DNA of 64,000 bases from Bradyrhizobium sp. AUGA SZCCT0176. Lineage in GTDB: Bacteria > Pseudomonadota > Alphaproteobacteria > Rhizobiales > Xanthobacteraceae. The notes under the pieces were generated by a model that saw nothing but the letters and a program-made list of their open reading frames with translations, was not told the origin of the DNA and did not search any database. The DNA is taken from positions 496,001 through 560,000 of the forward strand of contig NZ_JAFCMB010000004.1 in assembly GCF_018130145.1 (NCBI RefSeq). Reading direction: 5' to 3'. Shown piece after piece: positions 5,845 through 14,353 of this stretch (the stretch's first letter is position 1; every line of letters starts with the position of its first letter). The position numbers and the translations under genes are program-made.

Positions 5845-6993
5845 TCACTGAACCCTGGCCAGCACCGCAAGGCGCCGGATGCCCTGGTTCCGGTACGCGT
5901 TCAGGAACGCGTAATAGTCCTTGAAGGAAACGCAGCCATTGGAATCGCCGCGGCTGCCGAGCATGTAGGTATGCGCCAGAAGGCCGTCACGGTTGAAGAT
6001 CTTGTCCTGCCCGCCGATCGGCGTCAGCCGCAGCGCCGGCACGCCGTGGAACAGCGCCTCGCGCGGCTTCAGGTCATAGATATGCGGCGGCGTCACGCCC
6101 TGCATCCGCACATGCGCATAGCGCACATCGTCCATCTTGGCGCCGAGGCCTGAATGCGCTTCGAGTTTGGTGCCGTCGGGCAGATAGACCATCTTCGCCG
6201 AAATGTCGTAGACCGCGGTCTGCTTGTCGTAAGGCGGCGATCCGCCCAGCATCGGGTTTTGCGCGCGGGTATCGGGTAGGCTTCCGGTGACGCTGGCGTC
6301 GGCGGAAGCGTACGACAACAGCCCGCCATGCGAGGGCTGCTTGCCCCACAATTTCTCGACCATGCTCGGCTTGTCGTTGGACGCAATCGACATCACCGCC
6401 GCCTTGGCGCGCTGCGCCATGTCGCGGACGGAAGCCCCGGATTCCTTCGCGGCGGGTTTGGCTTCAGCCTGCTTGGGCGCCGGGGCCGGAACGTTCAACG
6501 CGACCTGGGTCGGTGCCTGCGAAGCGGCTTCCTTCGGCTTCGGCGCTTCGCCAGGTTTTGGCGCTTCAGTCTTCTTCACACCGACCGGCAGCGAGACCTC
6601 CGCCACTTGCGTGGCTTCGATCGCCCTGGATGCTTCGCCTTGCGGCGCCGAGGCTGCAAACCTTTCGTTAAACATAATCGAAGGAGCGACGGTCACGGGC
6701 GCGGAAATTTTCGGGGCCGGCTGGGGCAGCGACGCGAACACTTCGTTGAAGGCGGGCCGCGCCGGACGCGACGCGACAATCGAGGAGCTCTTGACGACCG
6801 GCGGATCGAACGCCGCGCTGTTGACCGAGGGATAGATGCCGGCTGCGAAAATATTGCTGTAGACGGTCCAGGCGCAGCCCAGCACCACGGCTGCGATCGC
6901 GACGCCGCCGAGGAAATGCTGAGGAATGACTTTCCGGGAAGATTTCTTGCGGTTGTGGGCCGCAAGGCCAAACGCACCGGTACTCGTACTCAT
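5845..6993 (-). CDS. DUF2778 / Tlde1-type L,D-transpeptidase family protein
   Basis: About 382 residues, anchored by one N-terminal transmembrane helix (FLGGVAIAAVVLGCAWTVY). A long Pro/Ala/Lys-rich linker of low complexity follows, then a C-terminal DUF2778 domain of about 130 residues. Motifs seen are AVYDISAKMVYLPDG, the SGLG strand, and HTYMLGSRGDSNGCVSFKDY, which carries the likely catalytic His and Cys. This domain matches Tlde1-like L,D-transpeptidase-fold enzymes acting on peptidoglycan tetrapeptides. The linker and membrane anchor suggest it works in the periplasm. I chose the ATG at 6993 (MSTSTG); an upstream GTG at 7077 would add 28 residues. It could be a housekeeping wall enzyme or an effector; no type VI genes are nearby. 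Confidence 0.75.
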   Translation of the reverse strand: MSTSTGAFGLAAHNRKKSSRKVIPQHFLGGVAIAAVVLGCAWTVYSNIFAAGIYPSVNSAAFDPPVVKSSSIVASRPARPAFNEVFASLPQPAPKISAPVTVAPSIMFNERFAASAPQGEASRAIEATQVAEVSLPVGVKKTEAPKPGEAPKPKEAASQAPTQVALNVPAPAPKQAEAKPAAKESGASVRDMAQRAKAAVMSIASNDKPSMVEKLWGKQPSHGGLLSYASADASVTGSLPDTRAQNPMLGGSPPYDKQTAVYDISAKMVYLPDGTKLEAHSGLGAKMDDVRYAHVRMQGVTPPHIYDLKPREALFHGVPALRLTPIGGQDKIFNRDGLLAHTYMLGSRGDSNGCVSFKDYYAFLNAYRNQGIRRLAVLARVQ

Positions 6994-7200
6994 TCGCCTT
7001 GCGTCCACAACAACTCTACTAAGTCCCCGCTTGATGCCGCGCCCGAAAAGTTCCCGGGCAGCATCTCGCAAAGACACGGAGCGTCATTAAGGCGAGTTTT
7101 AGTTAAATGCAGATTAAACGCGGGCAGATGTAAGGCATGCGCAAATCATTGGAAGTTATGCGCAAATCAGCCCGTAAACATGCGGGGTTGCCCTGCGATC

Positions 7201-7229
7201 GGGACATCCGGCCGTTGGCCGGCTGTCCC
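7201..7229 (-). terminator. hairpin after rtcB
   Basis: A stem GGGACA, one mismatch, CCGGCC / GGCCGG, mismatch, TGTCCC around a 3-nt loop begins 10 bases after the rtcB stop. No T tract follows on the minus strand, so it may act as a 3' stability hairpin rather than a strict terminator. Confidence 0.4.
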
Positions 7230-7239
7230 ATTTTGGCAA

Positions 7240-8583
7240 TCAATCCTTGAACGGATCGAATTCGTTCTCGCCCGCCATGACGACGGCGAACGGACGCAGC
7301 GTGTGCTGCACCTTGATCGAGCCGGCATGCTCGGCAAGCACCTCCGGCAACCTTCGATAGGCCATCGGGCTTTCGTCGAGATCGGCGCCGATCAACGTCA
7401 CGCCGCGCGACTGCAGCCACGCATCCATCTCGACGCGCGTAAACCTCCGTTTGGCCTCCCTGCGACCGAACCTCCGGCCCGCGCCGTGAACCGTCGAGTA
7501 GAGCGACGCCTTCGCTTCAAGGCTATCGACGCCTTCGACGATGACGGCGTCATCTCCCATCGACCCGCCGATGAAGCCGCGCTGTCCCGGAAATGCCGGC
7601 GTCGCGCCCTTGCGCACCACCCACAAATCCTTACCCGCATGATTTTCGCGCCAGGCGTAATTGTGATGGTTGTGGACCATGTCGGTGACGTTGCCGCCGA
7701 TGATCTTGCGCACGCGCTCAATCACCCACTCCCGGCCGGCATAGGAATAGCGGCCGGCCAGTTGCATCGCCGCGATGTAGCGTCGCCCGATCTCGCTGTC
7801 CTCGTCGATGACAGCCGGCGGCACATTCATGCCATCCTTGCCGCCCGCAGCCTTGAGGTAGCGGGTGGCACTGGTGTGGCCGAGACCGCGGCTGCCGAAG
7901 TGAACGCCGATCCAGACAAGGCCGGCTTCGTCGCGCATCAAGTCGACATAGTGGTTGCCCGATCCGACGGTGCCGAGCTGCGACACGGCCTTCTGCCGAT
8001 ACGCGCCCATGTCGGATTCTCTCCAGGCATCGCCGTCGTCGAACAGTTCGTGCTCGACGCGCTCCTCATTGGTCCGCCCGACGCCAAAGGAAATCGCCCT
8101 GTGCACGTCCTTGATGATCGTGCCGACATTGCTTTCGATCCGGCTGAACGGCGTATCGAGACGCACCGCCATGTTGCCGCAGCCGATGTCGAAGCCGACG
8201 CCGGAGATGCTGATCTGCTTCTCATAGGCGATCACGCCGCCGACCGGCTGGGCATATCCCAGATGACCGTCCGCGCAGATCACGCCGGCCACGGCGTTGC
8301 CGACCGCCATGCAGTTGCGCATCTGCGCGATCGTGGCTTCCTCGTGCTGGCCGAAGATCTTGAGTGGGCTGTTCTGGTATTGCGCAGCCTGCGCCGTGAA
8401 CTGTTCGTTGCGCGCAGCGTCGCGGAACGTGCACCAGACGGGGATCGGCCGCTGACCGGGGCGATCGATCTTCGCATCGGGCTCGAGCCCGGCTTCGACC
8501 GCCAGGGCTCTTGCACGCTCCTGATAGGGATCGAGCCGCATTACATCTTCCTCTTCCACGATTACCGAGACGTCGCCGGCCAT
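7240..8583 (-). CDS. rtcB: RtcB-family RNA ligase
   Basis: A 447-residue GTP- and Mn-dependent 3'-phosphate RNA ligase family member, joining 2',3'-cyclic-phosphate or 3'-phosphate ends to 5'-OH ends. All family motifs are present in order: GVGFDIGCGNMAVRL (metal Asp/Cys), VGSGNHYVDLM, HFGSRGLGHTSA (metal His), HNHHNYAWRE, RKGATPAFPGQRGFIGGS (guanylate pocket) and HGAGRRFGRREAKR (nucleophilic His). It is therefore expected to be active. No rtcA, rtcR or prfH is adjacent, unlike classical rtcBA or rtcB2-prfH operons. It is transcribed toward the L,D-transpeptidase gene and, further down the same strand, the tRNA-like pair. The substrate is unknown; tRNA or rRNA repair after ribotoxin cleavage is the usual proposal. 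Confidence 0.92.
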   Translation of the reverse strand: MAGDVSVIVEEEDVMRLDPYQERARALAVEAGLEPDAKIDRPGQRPIPVWCTFRDAARNEQFTAQAAQYQNSPLKIFGQHEEATIAQMRNCMAVGNAVAGVICADGHLGYAQPVGGVIAYEKQISISGVGFDIGCGNMAVRLDTPFSRIESNVGTIIKDVHRAISFGVGRTNEERVEHELFDDGDAWRESDMGAYRQKAVSQLGTVGSGNHYVDLMRDEAGLVWIGVHFGSRGLGHTSATRYLKAAGGKDGMNVPPAVIDEDSEIGRRYIAAMQLAGRYSYAGREWVIERVRKIIGGNVTDMVHNHHNYAWRENHAGKDLWVVRKGATPAFPGQRGFIGGSMGDDAVIVEGVDSLEAKASLYSTVHGAGRRFGRREAKRRFTRVEMDAWLQSRGVTLIGADLDESPMAYRRLPEVLAEHAGSIKVQHTLRPFAVVMAGENEFDPFKD

Positions 8584-8701
8584 GTCTTACACCGAGCATA
8601 GGTCGTCGCACCAAAACCCGCTTAGGTTCATAGGCAGCGATGCTTTCGCCGGACACAGCCTGCCGTCAGCGTGGCGCTCATTCATCCGATCGGTCGTCGG
8701 A

Positions 8702-10240
8702 TTATTGCCGGCGCAGCCACGTCGGCAAAACGCTGTTTTCCAGCGCCAGTTCCGGCGGCGGGGAGCGATCGAATACCCCGCCCTTCGGCCCCTCCAGCAG
8801 ATCGAGTGCGTAAGTCTCGACGACAAGCGGGCCGCGCTTGCGCGTGACCTCGCCGACCTTCTCGACGCGGGCAAATTCGTCCTTCAACGGATGAGCGCCG
8901 GGCAAGGCCTCGCGAACATACAGCTGTTTGTCGCCGAGCTGGGCCGCCGTCGGCTCGGGCATGTTGACCCAGCGGATGCGCTGGCTTTGCTGAGCAACGC
9001 AAGTGCCCTTCGGCAGATAGAACGCAAGCCAGCCGGTGGTGCCGTAATCCGGCGCGAGTACGCAGGATGCGCCCGCGCGCGCCCGCACGGCCTCGATCTC
9101 ACCTGCGATTTCGCGCCAGCCGACGCCGACACTGCGCACGGTGGCGTCGCGGCGATAACCCGAGAGCGCGCCGGTGTTGGCTTGCACGATCAGGATCGCA
9201 AACATCACAATGCCTGTTGGCGCCGCCCAGCGCAGGCAGAAATTGACGGTGCGCTGCTCGCGCTTCTCCCATGGCACCAGATGGGCTGCATACGCCGCCG
9301 CGACCACAAACGCCGGGTAGACCGGTGCGAACCAGTTCGCCTCGACGCGGGCGTGCAGCGAATGCCAGACGAAATAGACGACGATGGTCCAGAACATGGT
9401 GCTGACCAGCACGCGCGCCGGCAGCGCACCGGCGCGACGCTGAAACAAAGCATAGAGACCCATCGCGCCGAGAATCCATACCAGCGGCGTTGCGAACGCG
9501 ATCTGCGTCGGGATCAGTTCGGCGATGAAGGCCGGCTTGAAATCCTCGATCCGCGCCCGGCCCATCTGCTTGATGAAAGACACCCAATGATGATCGGCGT
9601 TCCACAGAATGACCGGCGAAAACATCAAGAGCGCGACGAGGCCGCCGAGATAAGGCCATGGTGAAATCAGCCAGCGCCGCAGTTTCGGAACCACCACCAG
9701 CCAGATCAGGATCGCGGGGCCGAAGAACAGCGCGGTGTATTTCGACAACAGCGCAGCGCCCGTGGCGAGACCTACCGCCAGCCACCACGCACCGCGTCCG
9801 GTCTCGAGCACCTTGGACAGCGAAAACAGCACGAAGCTCGACGCTACCAGGAGCGGCGCATCCGGCGTGACGATCATGGTGCCGACCGCGGCCATCAGCG
9901 TGACGTTGAGCAGGATCGCCGACGTCGTCGCCACCCGCCTGCCGCCGAACAACACGGCCGCGGTCTGGTACACCGCCCAGCTCATCGGCAGCGCCAGCAG
10001 GATAGAGACCAGACGCACGCCGAGTTCGGTGTCACCCGCAATCATGGTGCCGAGGCGGATCACGAATGCCACCATAGGCGGATGGTCGTAATAGCCGCCG
10101 GCCAGATTCTTCGACCACATCCAGTAATAGGCTTCGTCGAAGGTGATGGGCGTGTAGGCGGCGGCTACCAGCCGTACCGCGACCAGCGCCAGGATCGTCA
10201 GAACCGTGTTGAGGACAAGCCGCGCCTCGTTCGGATTCAT
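8702..10240 (-). CDS. GT39/ArnT-like membrane glycosyltransferase
   Basis: A 512-residue polytopic inner-membrane protein of the PMT/ArnT superfamily. The diagnostic first periplasmic loop motif FDEAYYWMW follows the first membrane helix, then the HPPM element. About ten further hydrophobic segments run to roughly residue 360, and a soluble C-terminal domain (residues 370-512) follows. Such enzymes move a sugar from a polyprenyl-phosphate carrier onto lipid A or another acceptor on the periplasmic face. It lies about 110 bases downstream of a GT2-GtrA fusion that could make the lipid-linked sugar donor, so the two are likely to act in one envelope-modification step. The sugar and acceptor are not deducible. 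Confidence 0.85.
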   Translation of the reverse strand: MNPNEARLVLNTVLTILALVAVRLVAAAYTPITFDEAYYWMWSKNLAGGYYDHPPMVAFVIRLGTMIAGDTELGVRLVSILLALPMSWAVYQTAAVLFGGRRVATTSAILLNVTLMAAVGTMIVTPDAPLLVASSFVLFSLSKVLETGRGAWWLAVGLATGAALLSKYTALFFGPAILIWLVVVPKLRRWLISPWPYLGGLVALLMFSPVILWNADHHWVSFIKQMGRARIEDFKPAFIAELIPTQIAFATPLVWILGAMGLYALFQRRAGALPARVLVSTMFWTIVVYFVWHSLHARVEANWFAPVYPAFVVAAAYAAHLVPWEKREQRTVNFCLRWAAPTGIVMFAILIVQANTGALSGYRRDATVRSVGVGWREIAGEIEAVRARAGASCVLAPDYGTTGWLAFYLPKGTCVAQQSQRIRWVNMPEPTAAQLGDKQLYVREALPGAHPLKDEFARVEKVGEVTRKRGPLVVETYALDLLEGPKGGVFDRSPPPELALENSVLPTWLRRQ

Positions 10241-10294
10241 TTTGGAGCCCCACCGGTCCTGTTTGAATCAGGACCGGGCTCCAGTTCATCGTTT

Positions 10295-10343
10295 CGACGC
10301 GTTTTCTTCACGCGAACCGGGTATCCACTTCGCTTGAAAACGC
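10295..10343. repeat. dispersed intergenic repeat, family E, copy 1
   Basis: A palindrome-like element with outer arms cgacgcgttttcttcacgcg and cttcgcttgaaaacgc. It lies between the two glycosyltransferase genes. A second, inverted and longer copy occurs at 22578-22650, sharing the arms ccggttcgcgtaaagaaaac and gcgttttcgagcgaa. Confidence 0.55.
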
Positions 10344-10349
10344 CGTCGA

Positions 10350-11483
10350 TCATCGCTTGCGCCAGACGAACAGTCCGGACATCGCGTAATTCCAGACCAC
10401 GCCCATCAGCGCGCCCGCCGCTCCCGCCAGCCACCAGATCGGCTCCTGGTCGTAGACCGAGAACGCGACGCCGACATTGGCGAACAGGCCGACGCTGCAG
10501 ACGAGGTAAAACAGCAGCAGGCCGCGCAGGATGGCAAAACCCTTCAGGCGTTGATCGCGATAGGTGAGAAAATTGTTCAGGATGAAATTGCTGGTCATCG
10601 CCACCAGTGCGCCGACGGCCTGCGACTCCGGGAATGGCATGTTGAAGAGTTGGTTCGCGATGAACAGCGCCGCGAGATGCACGATGAGGCCGATCGAGCC
10701 GACCATCGCAAACAACAGAAAGCGCAGCGAGACCACGTCGTGAGTGAACTTGGCCAGCACCAGACCCAGGAAATCCAGCGCCACCATCGAATCGAGCTTG
10801 CTCTCGCCGTGCTGGCGCGAGCCGAAGGTAAAGGGAACCTCGACCGTGCGCAGCTTGCCTTGCGCGGTCGCGACGATATCGAGCAGGATCTTGAAGCCCT
10901 GGATTGAAAGCTGCGGCGCCAGTTGCTCGAAGCGGTCGCGGCGGATCATGAAGAAGCCGCTCATGGGATCGGCGATCTCGACCTTGAGCACGCGTCTTGC
11001 AACTTCGGTCGCGAGCGCGCTGATGCCGGCGCGTCCCTTGTTGAAACTGTCGGCGCTGCCGCCCTCGACATAGCGGCTGCCGACCACGAGTTCGGCCTCG
11101 CCACGTTGCAAGAGGCCCACCATCTTCGGCAGCTGGGTCTCGTCGTGCTGTAGATCGGCGTCGATGACAGCCGCATAGGGCGCGCTGGCGGCGAGAATGC
11201 CCTCGATGCACGCCCCGGACAGGCCGCGCCGCCCGATCCGGCGGATGCAGCGGACGCGGGGATCCTTCTGCGCCAGGCCGCGCACCACTTCCCAGGTGCC
11301 GTCAGGGGAATTGTCGTCGACGAACACGACTTCCCAGGGGATGTCCTTGAGGGTCGCGTCCAGCCGCCGGTAGAGGACGGTGACGTTGTCGCGTTCGTTA
11401 AAGGTAGGGACGACGACCGAAAGCTGAGGCAAACCCGCGGCCTGCGGCGGGTTTTCGGGGCCCGGTTTGATGGCTTGATTCAT
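10350..11483 (-). CDS. GT2 polyprenol-phosphate sugar transferase fused to GtrA domain
   Basis: A 377-residue protein. Residues about 15-240 are a GT-A glycosyltransferase family 2 domain (LSVVVPTFNERDNV, VVFVDDNSPDGTWEV, VIDADLQHDETQLP with the DxD-like metal site, and VVGSRY), like dolichol-phosphate mannosyltransferase and GtrB. Residues about 245-377 form a four-helix GtrA-like membrane domain (FLLFAMVGSIGLIVHLAALF ... LFYLVCSVGLFANVGVAFSV). The fusion couples synthesis of a polyprenyl-phosphate sugar to its possible flipping. I chose the ATG at 11483 (MNQAIKPG) because upstream codons are low-complexity Ala/Gly repeats. It precedes the GT39 enzyme on the same strand, its probable partner. 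Confidence 0.82.
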   Translation of the reverse strand: MNQAIKPGPENPPQAAGLPQLSVVVPTFNERDNVTVLYRRLDATLKDIPWEVVFVDDNSPDGTWEVVRGLAQKDPRVRCIRRIGRRGLSGACIEGILAASAPYAAVIDADLQHDETQLPKMVGLLQRGEAELVVGSRYVEGGSADSFNKGRAGISALATEVARRVLKVEIADPMSGFFMIRRDRFEQLAPQLSIQGFKILLDIVATAQGKLRTVEVPFTFGSRQHGESKLDSMVALDFLGLVLAKFTHDVVSLRFLLFAMVGSIGLIVHLAALFIANQLFNMPFPESQAVGALVAMTSNFILNNFLTYRDQRLKGFAILRGLLLFYLVCSVGLFANVGVAFSVYDQEPIWWLAGAAGALMGVVWNYAMSGLFVWRKR

Positions 11484-11821
11484 GGGCCAGCGTATATCCG
11501 CAGCCGCTGGGGATGCCAAGGCGCCGCCAGGACTACCAATGGCGCCGCCAGCGCTACGAAAGACGCCGCCAGCAATCGAAGCCGCCGCTAAGATTACCAA
11601 AGCAGGGGCGCGGGAACGGGTTTCAGGTGGGGAAACTGGGCCAAAAAGGCCCCCAAAATGCCAACGACCACGAACAGAGGGCGCGCGTACATCCGGCGCA
11701 GCCAAACTATTCATGGTCGTCCCGGCGCCGGAGCTGCTAAAGCATCGACGTCGCCGTTAGGAGCAAGATAGGGATGCCAGGGGCCTTCCGCAAGGGTGGC
11801 CTGACCCCTGCCCTGCGTCGA
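11484..11821. other. non-coding gap with degenerate GCCGCCAG repeats
   Basis: Holds imperfect repeats of a gccgcca(g) word with ctacc/ctacg spacers between about 11522 and 11590, and no gene that I can support. The promoter of the GT2-GtrA gene should lie here on the minus strand, but no clear -35/-10 pair stands out. Confidence 0.4.
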
Positions 11822-12016
11822 CTAATTCGGCACTTCCCGGATCACCGGTCCCCGTGGTGCGGGCGCCGCGGGCGCCATCTGGGACGGTTGCTGGACAGCG
11901 GCCGGCTTCGGCGCCGGCTTGCCAAACTGCCCGATCGGCCCATAGGCGATCGCGACCACCAGCACGATCGAGGCGACAATGGCACCCAAGATACCGGCTA
12001 TCGACTCAGAATTCAT
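11822..12016 (-). CDS. small single-pass membrane protein, Pro-rich tail
   Basis: A 64-residue protein starting at ATG 12016 (MNSESIAGIL). One transmembrane helix (residues about 5-28, ILGAIVASIVLVVAIAYG) is followed by a Pro/Ala/Gln-rich tail (KPAPKPAAVQQPSQMAPAAP). The tail probably faces the periplasm or cytoplasm as a flexible linker. I know no function. A GGGGGA run lies upstream of the start; a TTG three codons earlier is the alternative. It has no obvious operon partner. Confidence 0.55.
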   Translation of the reverse strand: MNSESIAGILGAIVASIVLVVAIAYGPIGQFGKPAPKPAAVQQPSQMAPAAPAPRGPVIREVPN

Positions 12017-12097
12017 ACCCGACAATCCCCCGTCTGATCGGGAATCAATATCACGGAAGGCCGGAATGGTCGAACAGGCTGACGAAAACCGAGTTGG

Positions 12098-12454
12098 CTA
12101 CTTCGACGCGGCTTTGCGCCTTGCGAACGCCGTCACGATGTCCTTCTGGGCGAAGGCGATGGCATCGTTGGCCGTCGTCAGGTTCGCGCCCGCATCCTTG
12201 TCCGGGGACTGGATCCCGAGAAAGCCCACCAGCGCCACCCGGAAATTCTGCCGCTCCGACGCACAGGCAGCCGCGATCAACGCGCCAAATTCCTGTTCCG
12301 GCATGTTCCTGTTGCTCTCGCGCGGATACTCGCGGGCCAGGCAGTTCCAGTAGGCGTCACGCCCCGAAACCGCCAATTTGCGCGCGTCACCGACCTCGTC
12401 GGCGAGAACTGGGAAAGTGGTCATCACGACCAATGCGGCGATCAGGATGCGCAT
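12098..12454 (-). CDS. small secreted hypothetical protein
   Basis: A 118-residue protein with a clear signal peptide (MRILIAALVVMTTFPVLA, cleaved before DEVGDA). Two or three Cys in the mature part (AYWNCLAREY, AAACASERQNF) may form a disulfide in the periplasm. I do not recognise the family; the pattern of about 100 helical residues resembles small periplasmic proteins found next to lysozyme-inhibitor-like genes, but that is not assignable. The ATG at 12454 follows GGAGAAAAGG. An upstream extension to 12535 lacks a signal-peptide-like start and is rejected. Confidence 0.65.
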   Translation of the reverse strand: MRILIAALVVMTTFPVLADEVGDARKLAVSGRDAYWNCLAREYPRESNRNMPEQEFGALIAAACASERQNFRVALVGFLGIQSPDKDAGANLTTANDAIAFAQKDIVTAFARRKAASK

Positions 12455-12605
12455 CCTTTTCTCCATCCTTGTTTTGCGTAGCCCGACCCGCGATCGAGAC
12501 AAGAGTGCACAGCACGGTTTCAGCGAGTTGGCCAATCACGATTGATTGGGCTGCTGGAGTACGCGCTGTCGGAGAAGGCCCCGGCTCCGCGATCAACGCC
12601 GCATC

Positions 12606-12746
12606 TCAGGAGCTTGTGCTGTGGCGCGCGCTTCGCTTTGACGCCGGCCCGGCCCCGCGCATGTAATGCCGCTCCGGCCGATAGCGGCCGGACCAGTTTC
12701 GCATCATCCTGCGGGCGAATGTCGACAGCCATTGGAAGATTGCCAT
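12606..12746 (-). CDS. small basic hypothetical protein
   Basis: A 46-residue, strongly basic peptide: MAIFQWLSTFARRMMRNWS followed by GRYRPERHYMRGAGPAS. An AAGGAG ribosome site lies 7 bases before the ATG. The N-terminal half can form an amphipathic Arg/Trp/Met helix, so membrane association is possible. It lies upstream, on the same strand, of the small secreted protein. Coding status is inferred only from the ribosome site, start and composition. Confidence 0.45.
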   Translation of the reverse strand: MAIFQWLSTFARRMMRNWSGRYRPERHYMRGAGPASKRSARHSTSS

Positions 12747-12778
12747 CGGAAGCTCCTTCTCGTTCCGCGTTCCGAAAT

Positions 12779-14290
12779 TCAGGCGCCGAGTTGGCCGGTC
12801 AGCCGCTCGTGGAACGAGGAGCTGCGCTGGTCGAGCCCGACGAACGTGACTGACGCGCCATGGTCGCGGTATTTGGTTTCAATCGAATCCAGCGCCGCGA
12901 CGCTCGAAGCGTCCCAGATCTGGGAATGGGTGAGATCGATCAGGACGCGCTTGGGATCCGCGCCGTAGGAGAAGCGCTCGACGAGGTCGTTGCTGCTGCC
13001 GAAGAACAGCGGCCCATGGACGTGATAGCGAACCGAAAGGCCGTCTTCGCTGAGCGTGCGGTCCGCACGGATGACATGGGCGACCCGGCGCGCGAACAAC
13101 ACCATCGCCAGCAACACCCCGACGGCGATCCCGATCGCGAGATTGCTGGTGGCAACCGTGACGGCAACGGTCAGGACCATCACCAGCGTTTCCGGGATCG
13201 GCATGCGCCTCAGCGTCGCCGGCGTGATGCTGTGCCAATCGATGGTCTTGAGGGCTGCGATCATCATGACGGCGGCGAGCGCCACCATCGGAATTTGCGC
13301 CATCAGGTCGCTCAGCGCGGTCACCAGCACCAGCAGCACGATTGCGGCGACCACCGTCGATATCCTGGTGCGGCCCTGCCCGATCTTCACGTTGACGACG
13401 GTCTGGGCGATCATCGCGCATCCGCCGATGCCGCCATAGAATGCGGCCGCGATATTGGCGACGCCGAGCGCCCAGGACTCCTTGCCCTTGTGCGAGCGGG
13501 TATCGGTCAGGTCGTCGACCAGCTTCGCCGTCAGCAGCGTCTCCAGCAGGCCGACAAAGGCGACGCTGAGCGCGGTCGGCCAGATGATGCTGAGCGTTTG
13601 AAGGTTGAGCGGGACGATGAACGCAGTAAAGCCAGGAAGCCCCGGCGCCATGGCGCCCTCGCCACCGACATTGGGCACGGTCAGATGCCCCACCATCACG
13701 ATCGCGGTCACGACGATGATCGCGACCAGCGGCGCCGGCACGGCCGTCGTGAAACGGGGCATGATGAGGACAACCGCGATCGTCAGCGCGAACAGCGGAT
13801 AGACCAGCCACGGTACGTTGAAAATGTGGGGCACCTGCGCCGCAAAGATCAGAATGCCGAGCGCATTCACAAAACCGATCATCACCGAACGCGGAACGAA
13901 GCGCATCACCCGCGCCAGTCCGGCGAGTCCGAAGACGATCTGGATGACACCGGCAAAAAGGATGGTCGGCAGGATGTAGCCGACGCCATGCACCTTCACC
14001 ATCGGCCCGATCACCAGCGCGATCGAGCCCGCCGCCGCGGTGACCATCGCAGGCCGGCCACCGAGCGCCGACATCACCAGGCACAGCACGATGGAGGAGA
14101 CCAGCGCCACCTTGGGGTCGACGCCCGAGACAAAGGAGAACGAGATCACCTCCGGAATCAGCGCCAGCGCGGTGACTATGCCGGCCAGGGACTCGCGGAC
14201 GAAAAGGTTGGGCGCACGCAGCACCGCGCCGATCGACGGCGAGTCTTCAAACTGGAGTTGCGCGTTGGTCGTGGTGCTGGCGACTTGCAT
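12779..14290 (-). CDS. SulP-family anion permease with STAS domain
   Basis: A 503-residue SLC26/SulP transporter. Residues about 25-390 contain 10 to 12 membrane helices with the family start ESLAGIVTALALIPEVISFS and the GGIGGCAMIAQTVVNVKIG motif. Residues about 400-503 form a cytoplasmic STAS domain (VRYHVHGPLFFGSSNDLVERF, VLIDLTHSQIWDASSVAALDS). It is the last gene of the sulfatase operon, 63 bases after the FGE gene, so sulfate is a sensible substrate, either for uptake or for balancing sulfate released by ester cleavage. Many alphaproteobacterial SulP proteins carry bicarbonate or dicarboxylates, so the anion is inference from context. Confidence 0.85.
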   Translation of the reverse strand: MQVASTTTNAQLQFEDSPSIGAVLRAPNLFVRESLAGIVTALALIPEVISFSFVSGVDPKVALVSSIVLCLVMSALGGRPAMVTAAAGSIALVIGPMVKVHGVGYILPTILFAGVIQIVFGLAGLARVMRFVPRSVMIGFVNALGILIFAAQVPHIFNVPWLVYPLFALTIAVVLIMPRFTTAVPAPLVAIIVVTAIVMVGHLTVPNVGGEGAMAPGLPGFTAFIVPLNLQTLSIIWPTALSVAFVGLLETLLTAKLVDDLTDTRSHKGKESWALGVANIAAAFYGGIGGCAMIAQTVVNVKIGQGRTRISTVVAAIVLLVLVTALSDLMAQIPMVALAAVMMIAALKTIDWHSITPATLRRMPIPETLVMVLTVAVTVATSNLAIGIAVGVLLAMVLFARRVAHVIRADRTLSEDGLSVRYHVHGPLFFGSSNDLVERFSYGADPKRVLIDLTHSQIWDASSVAALDSIETKYRDHGASVTFVGLDQRSSSFHERLTGQLGA

Positions 14291-14353
14291 GGGAAACTTC
14301 CAAAAGATGTTGGGCGATGCTCCGGCCTCGCGGGTTGCGAAAAGGGATACTCG

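Noticed and set aside
6328..8601. 757-codon plus-strand ORF opposite the L,D-transpeptidase and rtcB
   Set aside because: Antisense shadow across two well-supported genes and the gap between them.
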